In this document: positions 28,001-37,523 of the stretch, one piece after another
How positions within the stretch are numbered: the stretch's first letter is position 1
Layout of the letters: each line of letters opens with the position of its first letter
From: DAHUYF01 sp963789275
Lineage (GTDB): Bacteria; Pseudomonadota; Alphaproteobacteria; ATCC43930; CGMCC-115725
Length of the DNA: 64,000 nt
Direction: 5' to 3'
NCBI GenBank assembly: GCA_963789275.1
Contig: CAWBKF010000004.1
Span: 558,001-622,000, forward strand
The notes under the pieces: model-generated
Database searches by the model: none
What the model saw: only the letters and a program-made list of their open reading frames with translations
Told to the model about the DNA's origin: nothing
Translations under genes and position numbers: made by a program

Positions 28001-29531
28001 GGCGCCGACGGGCGCGGCCGGCCAGGGCGTGACGCTGGTCGCCAACGGGCAAGTCATCGGGAGCGGCACGGTCGGCGTCAACGGCTATTACAATCTTCTT
28101 ATGGCGCCCGACACGATCTGCAACGGCAGCGCCATCCTCGCCTTCCTCACGCCGCTGATCGGCGGTAGCGCCACGACCGGCGACGCGGTGCGGCTGGCCG
28201 TGCGGAGCGCGGCGACGGCAAGCGTCAGCGACGCGAGCATCGCCACTACGGTCGAGACCGGGCTCGATATCGCAGCCAACACTGTCCAGGTCACGACCGA
28301 TGGCGGTGTTCCGCTCGCCAGCTCGCTCCTCGCCAGGGCCGCTGGGACCGCAACCAATCCCGGCATCCTCTACGCCATCCGCGGGATGACGGTCGACGTC
28401 GCTGCCGGCGTCAACGCGACCTTCGCCGCCGGCAGCGCCAATATCATACTCGACGACGGACTCGCTCTGAGCGGCGCCGGCGTGGCGACACTCACCACCA
28501 AGGGTACGATCACGCTCAACCAAGGCATTCAAAGCCAGGCGAGCGGCGACGCGATCGTGTTGTCCGCCGCGGCAGCGACAGGCTCCGCCTTCATCAATAA
28601 TGCCGGCGCCAACGCCCTCGATACGCCGAATGGCCGCTTCCTCGTCTTCACCGATACCGTGGGCGACGTCGCGGCTGGCGGCCTCGCGGCCGACCCGCTT
28701 TATGGGTTTTCCTTCGCCGCCTACACGCCCGGCAGCCTCGCCGATTTCGGCGGCAACCGTTTCGTCTATGCCGAAAGTGAGACCTTGACCGTGATGCCGG
28801 GCAGCTCGACCGTGACCTATGACGGCCGGACGCAGACGGCGACGCCGAGCTTTGCCATCACTGGCCTCGTTGCCGGCGACACGCTGGCTGCGGCGGTGAG
28901 CGGCGCCGCCGGCTTCACCGGCGGCAGCGGCCGCAATGCCGGGACCTATGGCCTCAGTGCTACGCCAGGCACCCTCGCTTCGGATTTCGGCTATACCTTC
29001 GCCTTCGGCACCGGCACATTCACCATTGTGCCGGCGCCGCTGGCGGTCATTGCCAACAATGCAAGCCACGTCGCTGGCACTCCCGATCCGACCTTCACCG
29101 CAAACTACGTCGGCTTCGTCGCGGGTGAGAATGCCAGCGCCCTCGAGGGATCGCTCCGCTTCGTGACGAACGAGCCGTTGACCTCGGCCCCGGGACTCTA
29201 CGCGATCCTGCCTTTCGGGCTCAGCTCGGACAATTACCGGATCAGCTTCGTACCCGGCGTCCTGACGGTGACGCCCGGCAATCCGCCGCCTAATCCCTTC
29301 GCGCTCGTCAATACCAACACGGTACTCCACCAAGGCATCGACCCGTTGACGCTGACCCAGCTCACGGGGCGGACGCCAAGCGTCGGCAGTGACGGCTCGC
29401 AGGGCGGCGACCAATGGGCGGCGCTGCTGCCGAGCTTGGACGCGAACGGCGAACCACTTGGCCCGATCCTGTTCATGGATTCGAGCTTCGCCGAGACCGG
29501 CCCATCCTCCTCTTCGGCATCGCCGCATTGA
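25018..29531 (+). CDS. Two-partner secretion exoprotein (FhaB/HMW-like adhesin), with one frame break
   Basis: Large secreted beta-helical protein, about 1504 residues when repaired. A long signal region (RRRLSLQLLAGTAIVGIAAQ) is followed by the TPS secretion domain: VDFQSFSIGAGDTVQFNNG, GNLSLILGNLQATGTVYLLN, the NPxG motif (LLNPQGVVIG), then SGVVTTGGGFIAST. The middle has several GLUG-type repeats of the form VGGLVGLNSSG/VGGLAGENT between about 27.2 and 27.8 kb. The C-terminal third has MBG-like modules (LTVTPG, SYxLSATPGTL). The frame breaks near 25240, inside the secretion domain; unlike other breaks it needs one base added or two removed. Exported by the TpsB encoded next door; likely adhesion or contact role. 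Confidence 0.85.
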
Positions 29532-31357
29532 GCGCTCTGTCCGGCCGTCCGCGCTCGCGAGCCTCACGCGTGCGCGCTCTCGCCTGCGCCGTGGCCCTAC
29601 TCTGCGCCGCGGCCTGCGTGACGCGGGAAGCGGCCCATGCCCAGAACTACCAGGAGGTTGCGCCGCAGACACTGCCGCTGCATGCGCCGCCGCCGGCATC
29701 GCCGCCGCTCCCGCCTCGCCGCACCGGCCCCGCGGCAGAGAAGGTCATCGTACCGGCGATCAAGGCGCTGGTCTTCGTTCCCGGGATGGCGCAAGTGATC
29801 AAGAACGGACGCGACGCCCAGGGCGTGGCGATCGAGGGTCTGCCGCTGCTCGACGATGACGCCTTCCGGTCGATGATGGCGCCTTTCATCGGCCAGCCCC
29901 TGACCTTGGCACGGCTCGGCGACATCACCCGCGCGGTCGTGCTGCACTATCGCGACCGGGATCATCCCCTCGTCGATGTCGTGGTGCCGGAGCAGGACGT
30001 CAACAACGGCGTGGTTCAGCTCGCCGTCGTCGAATTCAGGCTGGGCCAGATCCGCGTCGAGGGAAACCAGTGGTTCCTAAGCGACGTGCTTGCCGGCGAA
30101 GTGCGCCTGAGGCCAGGCGATCCGATCATCGGCTCGCGTCTCCTGGTCGATCAGGCCGTGCTCAACGAGAACCCCTTCCGCCAGGTCGATCTCATCTATG
30201 AACGCGGCCGCGACGCCGGCAGCACCGATCTCGTGCTGAAGACCATGGATCGCCTGCCGCTTCATGCCTATGCCGGCTTCGATGATGGCGGCACCGAAGC
30301 CCTCGGCGTCGACCGCTACGAAGCCGGCCTGGTCTGGGGTAACGTCTTCGGCCTCGACCATCAGTTCTCGTATCAGTTCACCGGCAGCACGGACATCCTT
30401 TCCGGCAATCCGTCGATTCCCGGCCGGCCCGACGCGCCCCGCTTCCTCGCCCATGCGTTCAACTACACCATGCCGCTGCCCTGGACCGACACCCTCTCCA
30501 TCTTCGGGCTTTATGCCCGCGCGGTGCCGCGGCTCGCCGACGGTTTCGGGCAGCTCGGCCTCACCGGCCAGGCCAGCCTGCGCTACAGCCTGCGCCTGCC
30601 CCGAACCGAGCCGTTCAGCCAGCAGCTGCAGCTCGGCTATGACTTCAAGACGACCAACAACAACCTCGCCTTCGGTGGCACGGAGGTCAGCACCACCGCG
30701 ACCGAGATCGATCAGGCGGTGGCGCAGTACAGCGCCACGCTGGCCGATGGCTACGGCAGCACGACCGCCACAGGGATCTTCTATGGAAGCCCCGGCGGCT
30801 CTACCGGCGGCAACAACAGCGCCGCCTTTGAGACGCAGCGGGCCGGCGCGCGGTCGGATTACGTCTACGGCCAGCTCGTGGTGCAGCGGCTGACGCCGCT
30901 GCCCAAGCTGGGGCCGGTGCCGGGCGGGCTGATTTGGTCGATCAAGGGCACGATGCAGCGCACGAGCGCCCCGCTGCTGTCGAGCGAAGAGCTGGCGCTC
31001 GGCGGTGTCGGCTCGATCAGGGGCTATGATCCCTATACCGTGCTGGGCGACGATGGCTGGTTGGTGTCGAACGAGCTGCGCATACCGACGTTCAGCCTCT
31101 CCGGGCTCATTCGCGACGAGCCCTGGATCGACCAGCTGCAGCCCGTCATCTTCAGCGATATCGGGCACGCCTCGAGCCAAGTGTTTCAGGCGGGCGAGCC
31201 GCAGAGCGCCACCTTGGCCAGCGTCGGGCTCGGCTTCCACTACACCATCGACCGCTATGCCGTGATGAACGTCGATTATGGCTGGCAGCTCTCGCGCATT
31301 CCCGGGGGGACTCATCCGGGATCGCGTGGCGATCTCTCGATCACGGTGGGGTATTGA
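29528..31357 (+). CDS. TpsB outer-membrane transporter (ShlB/FhaC/HecB family)
   Basis: Omp85-superfamily pore that exports the adjacent exoprotein. About 609 residues. N-terminal signal ALACAVALLCAAACV with cleavage near AHA-Q, then a POTRA_2-type region (AIKALVFVPGMAQVI, GQPLTLARLGDITRAV, VEFRLGQIRVEGN), then a 16-strand-type barrel. The Omp85 motif is GVGSIRGYDPYTVLGDDGW (RGY), and the last strand ends ITVGY with a C-terminal aromatic residue. The TTG at 29528 overlaps the exoprotein stop; a GTG at 29570 is the main alternative. The pair forms one coupled operon. Confidence 0.9.
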   Translation: MSALSGRPRSRASRVRALACAVALLCAAACVTREAAHAQNYQEVAPQTLPLHAPPPASPPLPPRRTGPAAEKVIVPAIKALVFVPGMAQVIKNGRDAQGVAIEGLPLLDDDAFRSMMAPFIGQPLTLARLGDITRAVVLHYRDRDHPLVDVVVPEQDVNNGVVQLAVVEFRLGQIRVEGNQWFLSDVLAGEVRLRPGDPIIGSRLLVDQAVLNENPFRQVDLIYERGRDAGSTDLVLKTMDRLPLHAYAGFDDGGTEALGVDRYEAGLVWGNVFGLDHQFSYQFTGSTDILSGNPSIPGRPDAPRFLAHAFNYTMPLPWTDTLSIFGLYARAVPRLADGFGQLGLTGQASLRYSLRLPRTEPFSQQLQLGYDFKTTNNNLAFGGTEVSTTATEIDQAVAQYSATLADGYGSTTATGIFYGSPGGSTGGNNSAAFETQRAGARSDYVYGQLVVQRLTPLPKLGPVPGGLIWSIKGTMQRTSAPLLSSEELALGGVGSIRGYDPYTVLGDDGWLVSNELRIPTFSLSGLIRDEPWIDQLQPVIFSDIGHASSQVFQAGEPQSATLASVGLGFHYTIDRYAVMNVDYGWQLSRIPGGTHPGSRGDLSITVGY

Positions 31358-31360
31358 GGA

Positions 31361-31440
31361 GTTGTCAGTCGTCAGTCGGCAGTCGTCAGTTTTCAGTCGC
31401 CGGCCGCCGATACTGACAACTGATAACTGATAACTGACAA
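31361..31440. repeat. TCAG-type heptamer inverted repeat, copy D
   Basis: Units TTGTCAGTCGTCAGTCGGCAG and on form the left arm; ACTGACAACTGATAACTGAT and following units form the right arm, with a short GCCGGCCGCC centre. It fills the 83 bases between the convergent TpsB and chemoreceptor genes almost exactly. This copy has the cleanest tandem ACTGATA units of the four. Confidence 0.8.
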
Positions 31441-33137
31441 CTACGCCGCCCGCAGCGTCGCCAGGAACTGGTCGACTTCGCCTGCGCAGCGTCTTGGCCT
31501 GCTGGGCGAGGCCGTCGGCGGCCTGCTTGACGCCGGCGGCGGCGGATCCTGCCTTCTCCACCGCGTCGCTGACGCCGGTGATGTTCTGCGACACGTCGCG
31601 CGTGCCGCTCGCCGCCTGCTGCACGTTGCGCGTGATCTCCTGCGTCGCCGCCGTCTGCTCCTCCACCGCCGAGGCGATCGAGGACGAGATCTCGTTCACT
31701 GCCAGGATGGTCGAGGAGATCGAGCGGATCGCCTGCACCGCGCTCTGCGTCTCCGCCTGGATCGAGGCGATCTGCGCCCGGATGTCCTCGGTCGCCTTTC
31801 CCGTCTGCGTCGCCAGCGATTTCACCTCCGACGCCACCACCGCGAAGCCCTTGCCCGCCTCGCCGGCGCGCGCCGCCTCGATCGTCGCATTGAGCGCCAG
31901 CAAATTGGTCTGGCTGGCGATGTCGTTGATCAGCGCCACCACCTCGCCGATCTTTTCCGCCGCCTCGGCGAGGCTCGCCACGCTGCGGTCGGTCTTCTGG
32001 CTTTCATCGGCGGCCGCCTTCGCCGTCCCCGCCGCCTGCACGACCTGCCGGCCGATCTCGGCGATCGACGAGGACAGCTCCTCCGCCGCAGACGCCACCG
32101 TCTGCACATTGGTCGTCGCCTGGCTCGCGCCCGAGGCCACCGCCAGCGCCTGCTGCCGCGTCCGTTCGGTCGAGGCCGACAGGCCCTGCGAGGTCGCCTG
32201 CATCTCATCGGCGGCGCGCGCCACCGCATCGACGATGCCGCGCACCCGCTCCTCGAAGCGCGCCGCCAGCTCGCCGAGCGAGCGCCGCTTCTCCTGCTCG
32301 GCCGCTCCCTTGGCCTCCGCCTGCTCCGCCTCCAGCCGCCGCATCGCCGTGGCATTCTCCTTGAAGACGCTCACCGTCTTCGCCATGTCGCCGATCTCGT
32401 CGCTGCGCGACGCCTCGGCGATCTCCACCGCGAGGTCGCCGTTGGCGAGCCGCGCCATCTTGGTCTTGAGGCTGCCCAGCGACAGCGTGATGTTGCGGTT
32501 GACGAACCAGGTGATCGCGCCGACCACCGCCAGGATGGCGACACCGAAGCAGGCTCAGCCGCACCAGCGCCGCGCGATATTCCGCCTCGATGTCGTCGGT
32601 CCATACGCCGGTGGCGAAGAACGCGTTCCACGGCGCGAACTTCTTGATGTAGGTCAGCTTCGGCAGCGGCTCGGTCGTGCCCGGCTTCGGGTAGACGTAA
32701 TCGGTCAGGCCCTCATCGGCGTTTTTCAGCACATCGATCATCGAGCCGACGATCGGCTTGCCATTGGGGTCCTTGGTCGCGAGTCGGCTCGTGCCCTGCT
32801 GGTCGTGCGCGTTGGGATTGGCGATGGTCACGCCGTCTAGGGTGAAGGCTATGACGTAGTCATGGTGGTTATCGTACCACATGCCATAAACGGCCGTGCG
32901 CAGACGCGCCAGCGCCTCCTCCTGCGTGATCTTTCCGGCCTTGACCTCGTCGTCCAGCGCCTGGGCGATGCCGATCGCGACCTCGGTGATGCCATGCAGC
33001 TTGGCGATGCGGTCGTCGATCATGCGCTGATGCATGAGATTGGCGGCCAGCAGGATGGAGGCCGCCAGCGCCAGCGCGCTGAGCCCCAGCAACAGGCCGA
33101 GCTTGGCTTTGATCTTGAGCCGGTCGAGGAAATGCAT
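31441..33137 (-). CDS. Methyl-accepting chemotaxis protein with CACHE sensor, two frame breaks
   Basis: Membrane chemoreceptor; 564 residues when repaired. Residues 12-32 form the first membrane helix; the periplasmic domain (GMWYDNHHDYVIAFTLDG, KPIVGSMIDVLKNADEG, YIKKFAPWNAFFATGVW) is a single CACHE domain of the sCache_2 type. A second helix, a HAMP region and the signalling hairpin IASQTNLLALNATIEAARAG follow, the hallmark that contacts CheA and CheW. Breaks near 32545 (between second helix and HAMP) and near 31485 (the C-terminal tail) are each repaired by removing one base; the repaired tail is EVDQFLATLRAA. No other chemotaxis genes are near. Confidence 0.9.
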
Positions 33138-33428
33138 TGGCAGCCCGCGCGCTGAGGGAAATGCGCGGGAACCTTAGCAACCATGCGATGAATACAGCGT
33201 TAAAGCCTGCGGTGCACGCTCGACGCCAGCTGCCGCGGGCGAACTTTCTTCGACCGCGGGTCGGTCTTATCAACGGCTTCGCAAGGATTGGCGATTACAA
33301 AGATGTCAGAAAGTCCGGCGGACGGAATAAGCCCGTCTCTCGGCCGTTGGAAAGATATACCGTCCCCTCCTTTTGCTGCAGGCTCTTCGGCGATGTCGTC
33401 GCGGGCCCCGAGCCCGGATTGTTGCGTC

Positions 33429-33719
33429 ATGACCGACATGCCTGCGCCGCACGATGTCATCTCCCCGAGCGAGAGCCGCCCCGGCTGGCGGCGCTTTGCC
33501 CTCGCCGCACTCCCCGCCCTGGTCTATGCCGGGCTGGTGCTGGCGGTGTTCGGCGGCTTCACCCTCGACCATGTGCCGCAAAGCCCGATGGCGCGGCTCG
33601 GCATGGTGGTGAGCGGCGCCCTCGCCTTGCTGCTGGTGGCGCTGTTCCTCGATCGCCGCGAGGCCAAGCGCGAGGCGGCCGAACGCGCCACCGCGGACGC
33701 CCGGGCCCTGGCCGAGTAG
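33429..33719 (+). CDS. Small two-helix membrane protein
   Basis: 96-residue hypothetical membrane protein with two hydrophobic helices (LAALPALVYAGLVLAVFGG and GMVVSGALALLLVALFL) and a strongly charged cytoplasmic tail (DRREAKREAAERATADARA). The internal ATG at 33429 is preferred to a TTG at 33288 because the intervening residues look non-coding. No family recognised. Flanked by the chemoreceptor (divergent) and exonuclease III (convergent). Confidence 0.5.
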   Translation: MTDMPAPHDVISPSESRPGWRRFALAALPALVYAGLVLAVFGGFTLDHVPQSPMARLGMVVSGALALLLVALFLDRREAKREAAERATADARALAE

Positions 33720-33741
33720 CCGGGCGGCGCTGCGGGCGCCG

Positions 33742-34536
33742 CTAATCCAGCGTCACCATCACCGGCACGTGATCCGATGCCCTCTCCCAGCCGCGCAGGC
33801 TGCGATGGACCGAGGCGGCGCTGAGCCTCGCCTGCAGCGGCGGGGTCACCCAGATGTGGTCGAGGCGACGGCCGCGATCGGACGCCTCCCAGTCGCGCGC
33901 GCGATAGCTCCACCAGCTGTAGAGCCGCTCCTCGGGCGGGATGAAGCGGCGCACCGCGTCGATGAAGCCCGCCGCCGCCTGCAGGGCCTCGAGCCTTGCC
34001 ACCTCGACCGGGGTGTGGCTCACCACGCCCAGCAGCTGCTTGTGCGACCAGACGTCGCTTTCGAGCGGCGCGATGTTGAGATCGCCGACCAGGATCATCG
34101 GCTGCGCCGCGGCGCGCGCGCCGGCGAACCAGGCCGTGAGCTCATCGAGGAACTGCAGCTTGTGGGCGAATTTGGCATTGGCCGCCGGATCCGGAATGTC
34201 GCCGCCGGCCGGGATGTAGAGATTGTGCAGCTCGATGCCGCCGGGCAGGCGGACGATGCCGTGGCGGCAATCCTGGCGCCGGCACCAGCTTTGCGTCGAG
34301 CTTTCGGCGAGATCGACGCGCGACAGCACCGCGACGCCGTTATAGCCCTTCATGCCATGGACGAGCTGATGGCGATATCCCAGCGCGGTGAAGGCCTCGC
34401 GCGGGAACACCTCGTCCGGCGCCTTGGTCTCTTGCAGGCACAGCACATCGGGTTGCTGCTCGGCGATGAAGCGGCGCACATTCTCGATGCGCAGCCTCAC
34501 CGAGTTGATGTTCCACGTCGCCAGCCGCAACGCCAT
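33742..34536 (-). CDS. xthA: Exodeoxyribonuclease III
   Basis: AP endonuclease/exonuclease of base-excision repair, 264 residues as usual. Active-site motifs: ATWNINSVRLR (residues 6-16), CLQETKAPDEVFP with the metal glutamate, LVGDLNIAP (Asp/Asn pair near 149) and RLDHIWVTPPL with SDHVPVMVTLD at the end. Starts four bases after the stop of the hydrolase gene, so it is probably read through from the aromatic-degradation genes upstream. Confidence 0.94.
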   Translation of the reverse strand: MALRLATWNINSVRLRIENVRRFIAEQQPDVLCLQETKAPDEVFPREAFTALGYRHQLVHGMKGYNGVAVLSRVDLAESSTQSWCRRQDCRHGIVRLPGGIELHNLYIPAGGDIPDPAANAKFAHKLQFLDELTAWFAGARAAAQPMILVGDLNIAPLESDVWSHKQLLGVVSHTPVEVARLEALQAAAGFIDAVRRFIPPEERLYSWWSYRARDWEASDRGRRLDHIWVTPPLQARLSAASVHRSLRGWERASDHVPVMVTLD

Positions 34537-34540
34537 AGGG

Positions 34541-35224
34541 TCAGCCGATGGTGATGACGAGATCCGTCAGCCCGTCGACATGGCCCTCGAGCTTGTCGCC
34601 CTTCTTCACCGCGCCGACGCCGGCCGGCGTGCCGGAATAGATGAGATCGCCCGGGGCCAGCGCGACATAGCCCGAGAGATAGGAGATGGTCTCGGCCACC
34701 GACCAGATGAGCTGGTTGATGTCGCCTTTCTGGCGGGTCTCGCCATTGACCCTGAGCCAGATCGCGCCCTTGGCGATGTGGCCGCTCTTCGCCGCCGGCG
34801 TGATCGGCGCGCACGGCGCCGACTGGTCGAACCCCTTGCCCATATCCCAGGGCCGACCGAGCTTCTTCGCCTCGCCCTGCACGTCGCGCCGCGTCATGTC
34901 GAGGCCGACGGCGTAGCCATAGACGAGGTCGAGCGCCGCCGCCACCGGCACGTCGCGGCCGCCCTTGGCGAGCGCCACCACCAGCTCGATCTCGTGCTGA
35001 TAGTCCTTGGTCTTGGGCGGGTAAGGCACGGTCGAGCCGGTGGGCACGACGGCGTCGGCGGGCTTCATGAAGAAGAACGGCGGCTCGCGATCGGGGTCGT
35101 GCCCCATCTCGCGCGCATGCTCGGCGTAATTGCGGCCGACGCAATAGATGCGATGGACCGGGAACGGGTCGCCGCCCAGCACGGGCACGCTGGCAATCGT
35201 AGGCGCGGCAATCGCATAGGCCAT
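34541..35224 (-). CDS. Fumarylacetoacetate-hydrolase-family protein, probably fumarylpyruvate hydrolase
   Basis: 227-residue metal-dependent C-C hydrolase. The family core is visible as RIYCVGRNYAEHAREMG, FFFMKPADAVV, YPPKTKDYQHEIELVV with metal-binding glutamates and LVYGYAVGLDMTRRDVQ. The position 77 bases downstream of a gentisate 1,2-dioxygenase gene suggests fumarylpyruvate hydrolysis, the last step of the gentisate pathway. No maleylpyruvate isomerase gene is in this window, so either an isomerase lies elsewhere or maleylpyruvate is cleaved directly. Confidence 0.88.
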   Translation of the reverse strand: MAYAIAAPTIASVPVLGGDPFPVHRIYCVGRNYAEHAREMGHDPDREPPFFFMKPADAVVPTGSTVPYPPKTKDYQHEIELVVALAKGGRDVPVAAALDLVYGYAVGLDMTRRDVQGEAKKLGRPWDMGKGFDQSAPCAPITPAAKSGHIAKGAIWLRVNGETRQKGDINQLIWSVAETISYLSGYVALAPGDLIYSGTPAGVGAVKKGDKLEGHVDGLTDLVITIG

Positions 35225-35301
35225 GAAGCTCTCCGGAAAGTGGGCGGCGCACTAAAACACAAAGCCGCACCCGCCGACAACCCTGCGCCGGCGGGCTACG
35301 T

Positions 35302-36339
35302 CTAGCCCCTGGCCTCGCGCCAGAGGCCGAGCTTCTCCTGCACGACACGGTCGGAGAAGCTGAACAGCACCGACTCTGCCGCCGCGCGATGCGCATGCGC
35401 GGCCCAGCTCGGCACCACGAAGACGTCGCGCGGGCCCCAGGCGAGGCTCTCGGCGCCGATGCGCGTCTCGCCCTTGCCCTCGATGCAGACATAGACGGTG
35501 CCGTCGGTCGACCGATAAGTCGCGCCGGCGAAGCCCCTAGGCAGCAGCTGCATGAAGGTCGCCATGGTCGGCATCGCATGGTCGCCGGTGGCCGGATTGA
35601 CGTAGCGCAGCTTCAAGCCATGGCAGGGATCCCATTCCTGCTGCCGCGCCATCTGCGCCAGCGCCTCGCGGCTGCGCGCATAGGGATAGTTGAAGACCGG
35701 CGAGGTCCGGCTGGTCGGGTGCCAGTCGACCGGCAGCAGCCCAGAGCCGTAGCGCGCCAGCGAATCGCCGGCGGGCTTGGTCACCATCTGCGTCTCGGCA
35801 TTGCCCGGCTCCATGAAGCCGGCATCGAGCAGCCCGACCAGCGGAATGTCGAGCCCGTCGAGCCAGACCATGGGCTGGTCGCTGTCATTGCCGTGATCGT
35901 GCCAGGTCCAGGACGGGGTGATGATGAAATCGCCGGGACTCATATAGGTGCGCTCGCCCTCGACGGCGGTATAGGCGCCCTCGCCTTCGATGACGAAGCG
36001 CAGCGCCGATTGCGAATGCCGGTGCGCCGGCGCCACCTCGCCCGGCAGGATCAGCTGCAGCCCGGCATAGAGCGTGTGCGTCACCGAGGCCTTGCCGGCA
36101 AGCGCGGGGTTCTCGAGGATGAGCACGCGCCGCTCCGCCTCCTTGGCGGTGATCAGCGCGCCCGAGCGCATGAGGTAGGGCCTGACCTCGTCGTAATGCC
36201 AGATCACCGGCACGCAGGGTGTCGCCGGCTCGCGCGTGATCAGCGCGCGCAGCACCTCCCAGAGCGGCGCCATGTGCTTGGGCGCGAGCTCGTCGTAAAA
36301 CGCGGTGCGCTCGGCGGTGCGGGCGGGGGCGGTGTCCAT
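35302..36339 (-). CDS. Gentisate 1,2-dioxygenase
   Basis: Bicupin Fe(II) enzyme that opens the ring of gentisate (2,5-dihydroxybenzoate) to maleylpyruvate. 345 residues, the family length. First cupin with the metal triad in APAHRHSQSALRFVIEGEG (His-x-His, Glu context) and TPSWTWHDHGN; second cupin in the segment RSTDGTVYVCIEGKGETRIG with FVVPSWAAHAHRA. The substrate-binding motif WYDGLDIPLV appears as WLDGLDIPLVG. The ATG at 36339 is preceded by an AGGAG-type site. Followed by the hydrolase gene in the same direction. Confidence 0.92.
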   Translation of the reverse strand: MDTAPARTAERTAFYDELAPKHMAPLWEVLRALITREPATPCVPVIWHYDEVRPYLMRSGALITAKEAERRVLILENPALAGKASVTHTLYAGLQLILPGEVAPAHRHSQSALRFVIEGEGAYTAVEGERTYMSPGDFIITPSWTWHDHGNDSDQPMVWLDGLDIPLVGLLDAGFMEPGNAETQMVTKPAGDSLARYGSGLLPVDWHPTSRTSPVFNYPYARSREALAQMARQQEWDPCHGLKLRYVNPATGDHAMPTMATFMQLLPRGFAGATYRSTDGTVYVCIEGKGETRIGAESLAWGPRDVFVVPSWAAHAHRAAAESVLFSFSDRVVQEKLGLWREARG

Positions 36340-36428
36340 CGCTCAATCTCCTGCGGCGCTCGGCTCGGCGGCGATCGCCGCCACGTCCGAGATAGGGCGG
36401 CGCGGGCGGCGACGCAATCGCCGCGCGG

Positions 36429-37202
36429 TCACGAGGTCGCGGCGGCGCGCGCCGCCATTTCCGCCGCGCTGTAGAAGGCATCGGCATGGATATCCGGCGC
36501 CGGCAGGCCGCGCGCGCGCAGCAGCGCGCCGGCGGCCTCGACCATCGCCGGCGGTCCCGCCAGATAGGCCTTGGCGCCGGGGAGCGCCGCGAGCCCCTCG
36601 GCCGCCACGTCCTGCACCAATCCGGTGTGGTAGGGGCTCCTGCCGCGGGGCTCGGACAGCACCGGCACGAAGCGGAAACCGGCGTGGCGCGCGGCGAGCG
36701 CGGTGAAATGCTCGACGAGATAGAGGTCGCCCTCGTCGCGGGCGCCGATATAGAGCCGGATCGGCCGGGCCGGGTCGCGAGCGAGCGCGGTCTCGACGAT
36801 CGATTTGATCGGTGCCAGGCCGGAGCCGCCGGCGATGGCGAGGATCGGCCCGCGGTGACGGTCGCGCAGATAGGCCGTGCCCAGCGGACCCGCCAGGGTG
36901 ACGCGATCGCCCGGGCGAAGGCGGCCCGCGACATGGTCGCTGACGCTGCCCGTGCCCATGCGGCGGATGTGGAATTCGAGCCCGGCCTCCTCCGGCCGGC
37001 TCGCCATCGAATAGTCGCGGGGCGGCAAGTCGCCAAAGCCGAGGCTGGCAAATTGCCCGGCGGAGAACGCGAAGGGCCCGCCCTCCTCGATCACCAGCAG
37101 GACGCGGCGGATGTCATGGGTCAAGGCGTCGACTGCCGCGACGCGGCACCGCAGGCGGCGCTGCGGATGCGACAGGATCTCGTCGGTCTCGGGCGCGCTC
37201 AC
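36429..37202 (-). CDS. FAD/NAD(P)H oxidoreductase of the FNR family without ferredoxin domain
   Basis: 257-residue ferredoxin-NAD(P)H-reductase-type flavoprotein. FAD site RDYSMASRP near residue 62-70, NAD site AIAGGSGLAPIKSIVE around 121-136, and the C-terminal AGPPAMVEAAGALL. Relatives in ring-hydroxylating oxygenase systems carry an N-terminal 2Fe-2S ferredoxin domain, which is absent here. It lies upstream of gentisate dioxygenase in the same direction (89-base gap). It may supply electrons to an oxygenase encoded elsewhere. Confidence 0.85.
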   Translation of the reverse strand: MSAPETDEILSHPQRRLRCRVAAVDALTHDIRRVLLVIEEGGPFAFSAGQFASLGFGDLPPRDYSMASRPEEAGLEFHIRRMGTGSVSDHVAGRLRPGDRVTLAGPLGTAYLRDRHRGPILAIAGGSGLAPIKSIVETALARDPARPIRLYIGARDEGDLYLVEHFTALAARHAGFRFVPVLSEPRGRSPYHTGLVQDVAAEGLAALPGAKAYLAGPPAMVEAAGALLRARGLPAPDIHADAFYSAAEMAARAAATS

Positions 37203-37523
37203 CTTGGCCTCGCCTCCCCGCTGCGAGCCTACCCTTCCGCCGCGCCTCCCGCCAGCGCCCGCTCCCTCAGGAACCGGCTCAAGCGCCCGCTAAATCGTGC
37301 TAAGCCTCTGAAAAGCAAAGGCGCCCGGTCAGGGGGGTTGACCGGGCGCCAGAAGCGCCGTTGCGGGAGTCCGATCTCGCTGGGGGCTGGATCGGACAGT
37401 CGGAGGGAGGGTCCACCGACCGCTTCGGAAGACACGTGGGGCGTTAACCGCGGCTCGAAAATCGCCCAAAATGCATGACCGACATGCACAAAGTGCATGG
37501 CCGCCGCCGGCGTTTTGGGCCCG
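37203..37523. other. Intergenic stretch with strong hairpin
   Basis: No convincing gene. The stretch contains the reductase upstream region and a perfect 12-pair hairpin at 37320-37350 (see terminator entry). The remaining DNA has no recognisable promoter-operator sites by eye. Confidence 0.6.
37320..37350 (-). terminator. Hairpin terminator for the 37524 gene
   Basis: GGCGCCCGGTCA and TGACCGGGCGCC enclose a GGGGGGT loop. On the minus strand the stem is followed by TTTGCTTTTC, an imperfect T-run, and it lies about 175 bases past the stop of the XRE regulator gene. Confidence 0.6.

Noticed and set aside
30077..31357. Extension of the chemoreceptor frame across the TpsB gene
   Set aside because: The long minus-strand frame continues only because of the frame break near 31485; the natural end is the TAG at 31441 and TpsB has clear homology.
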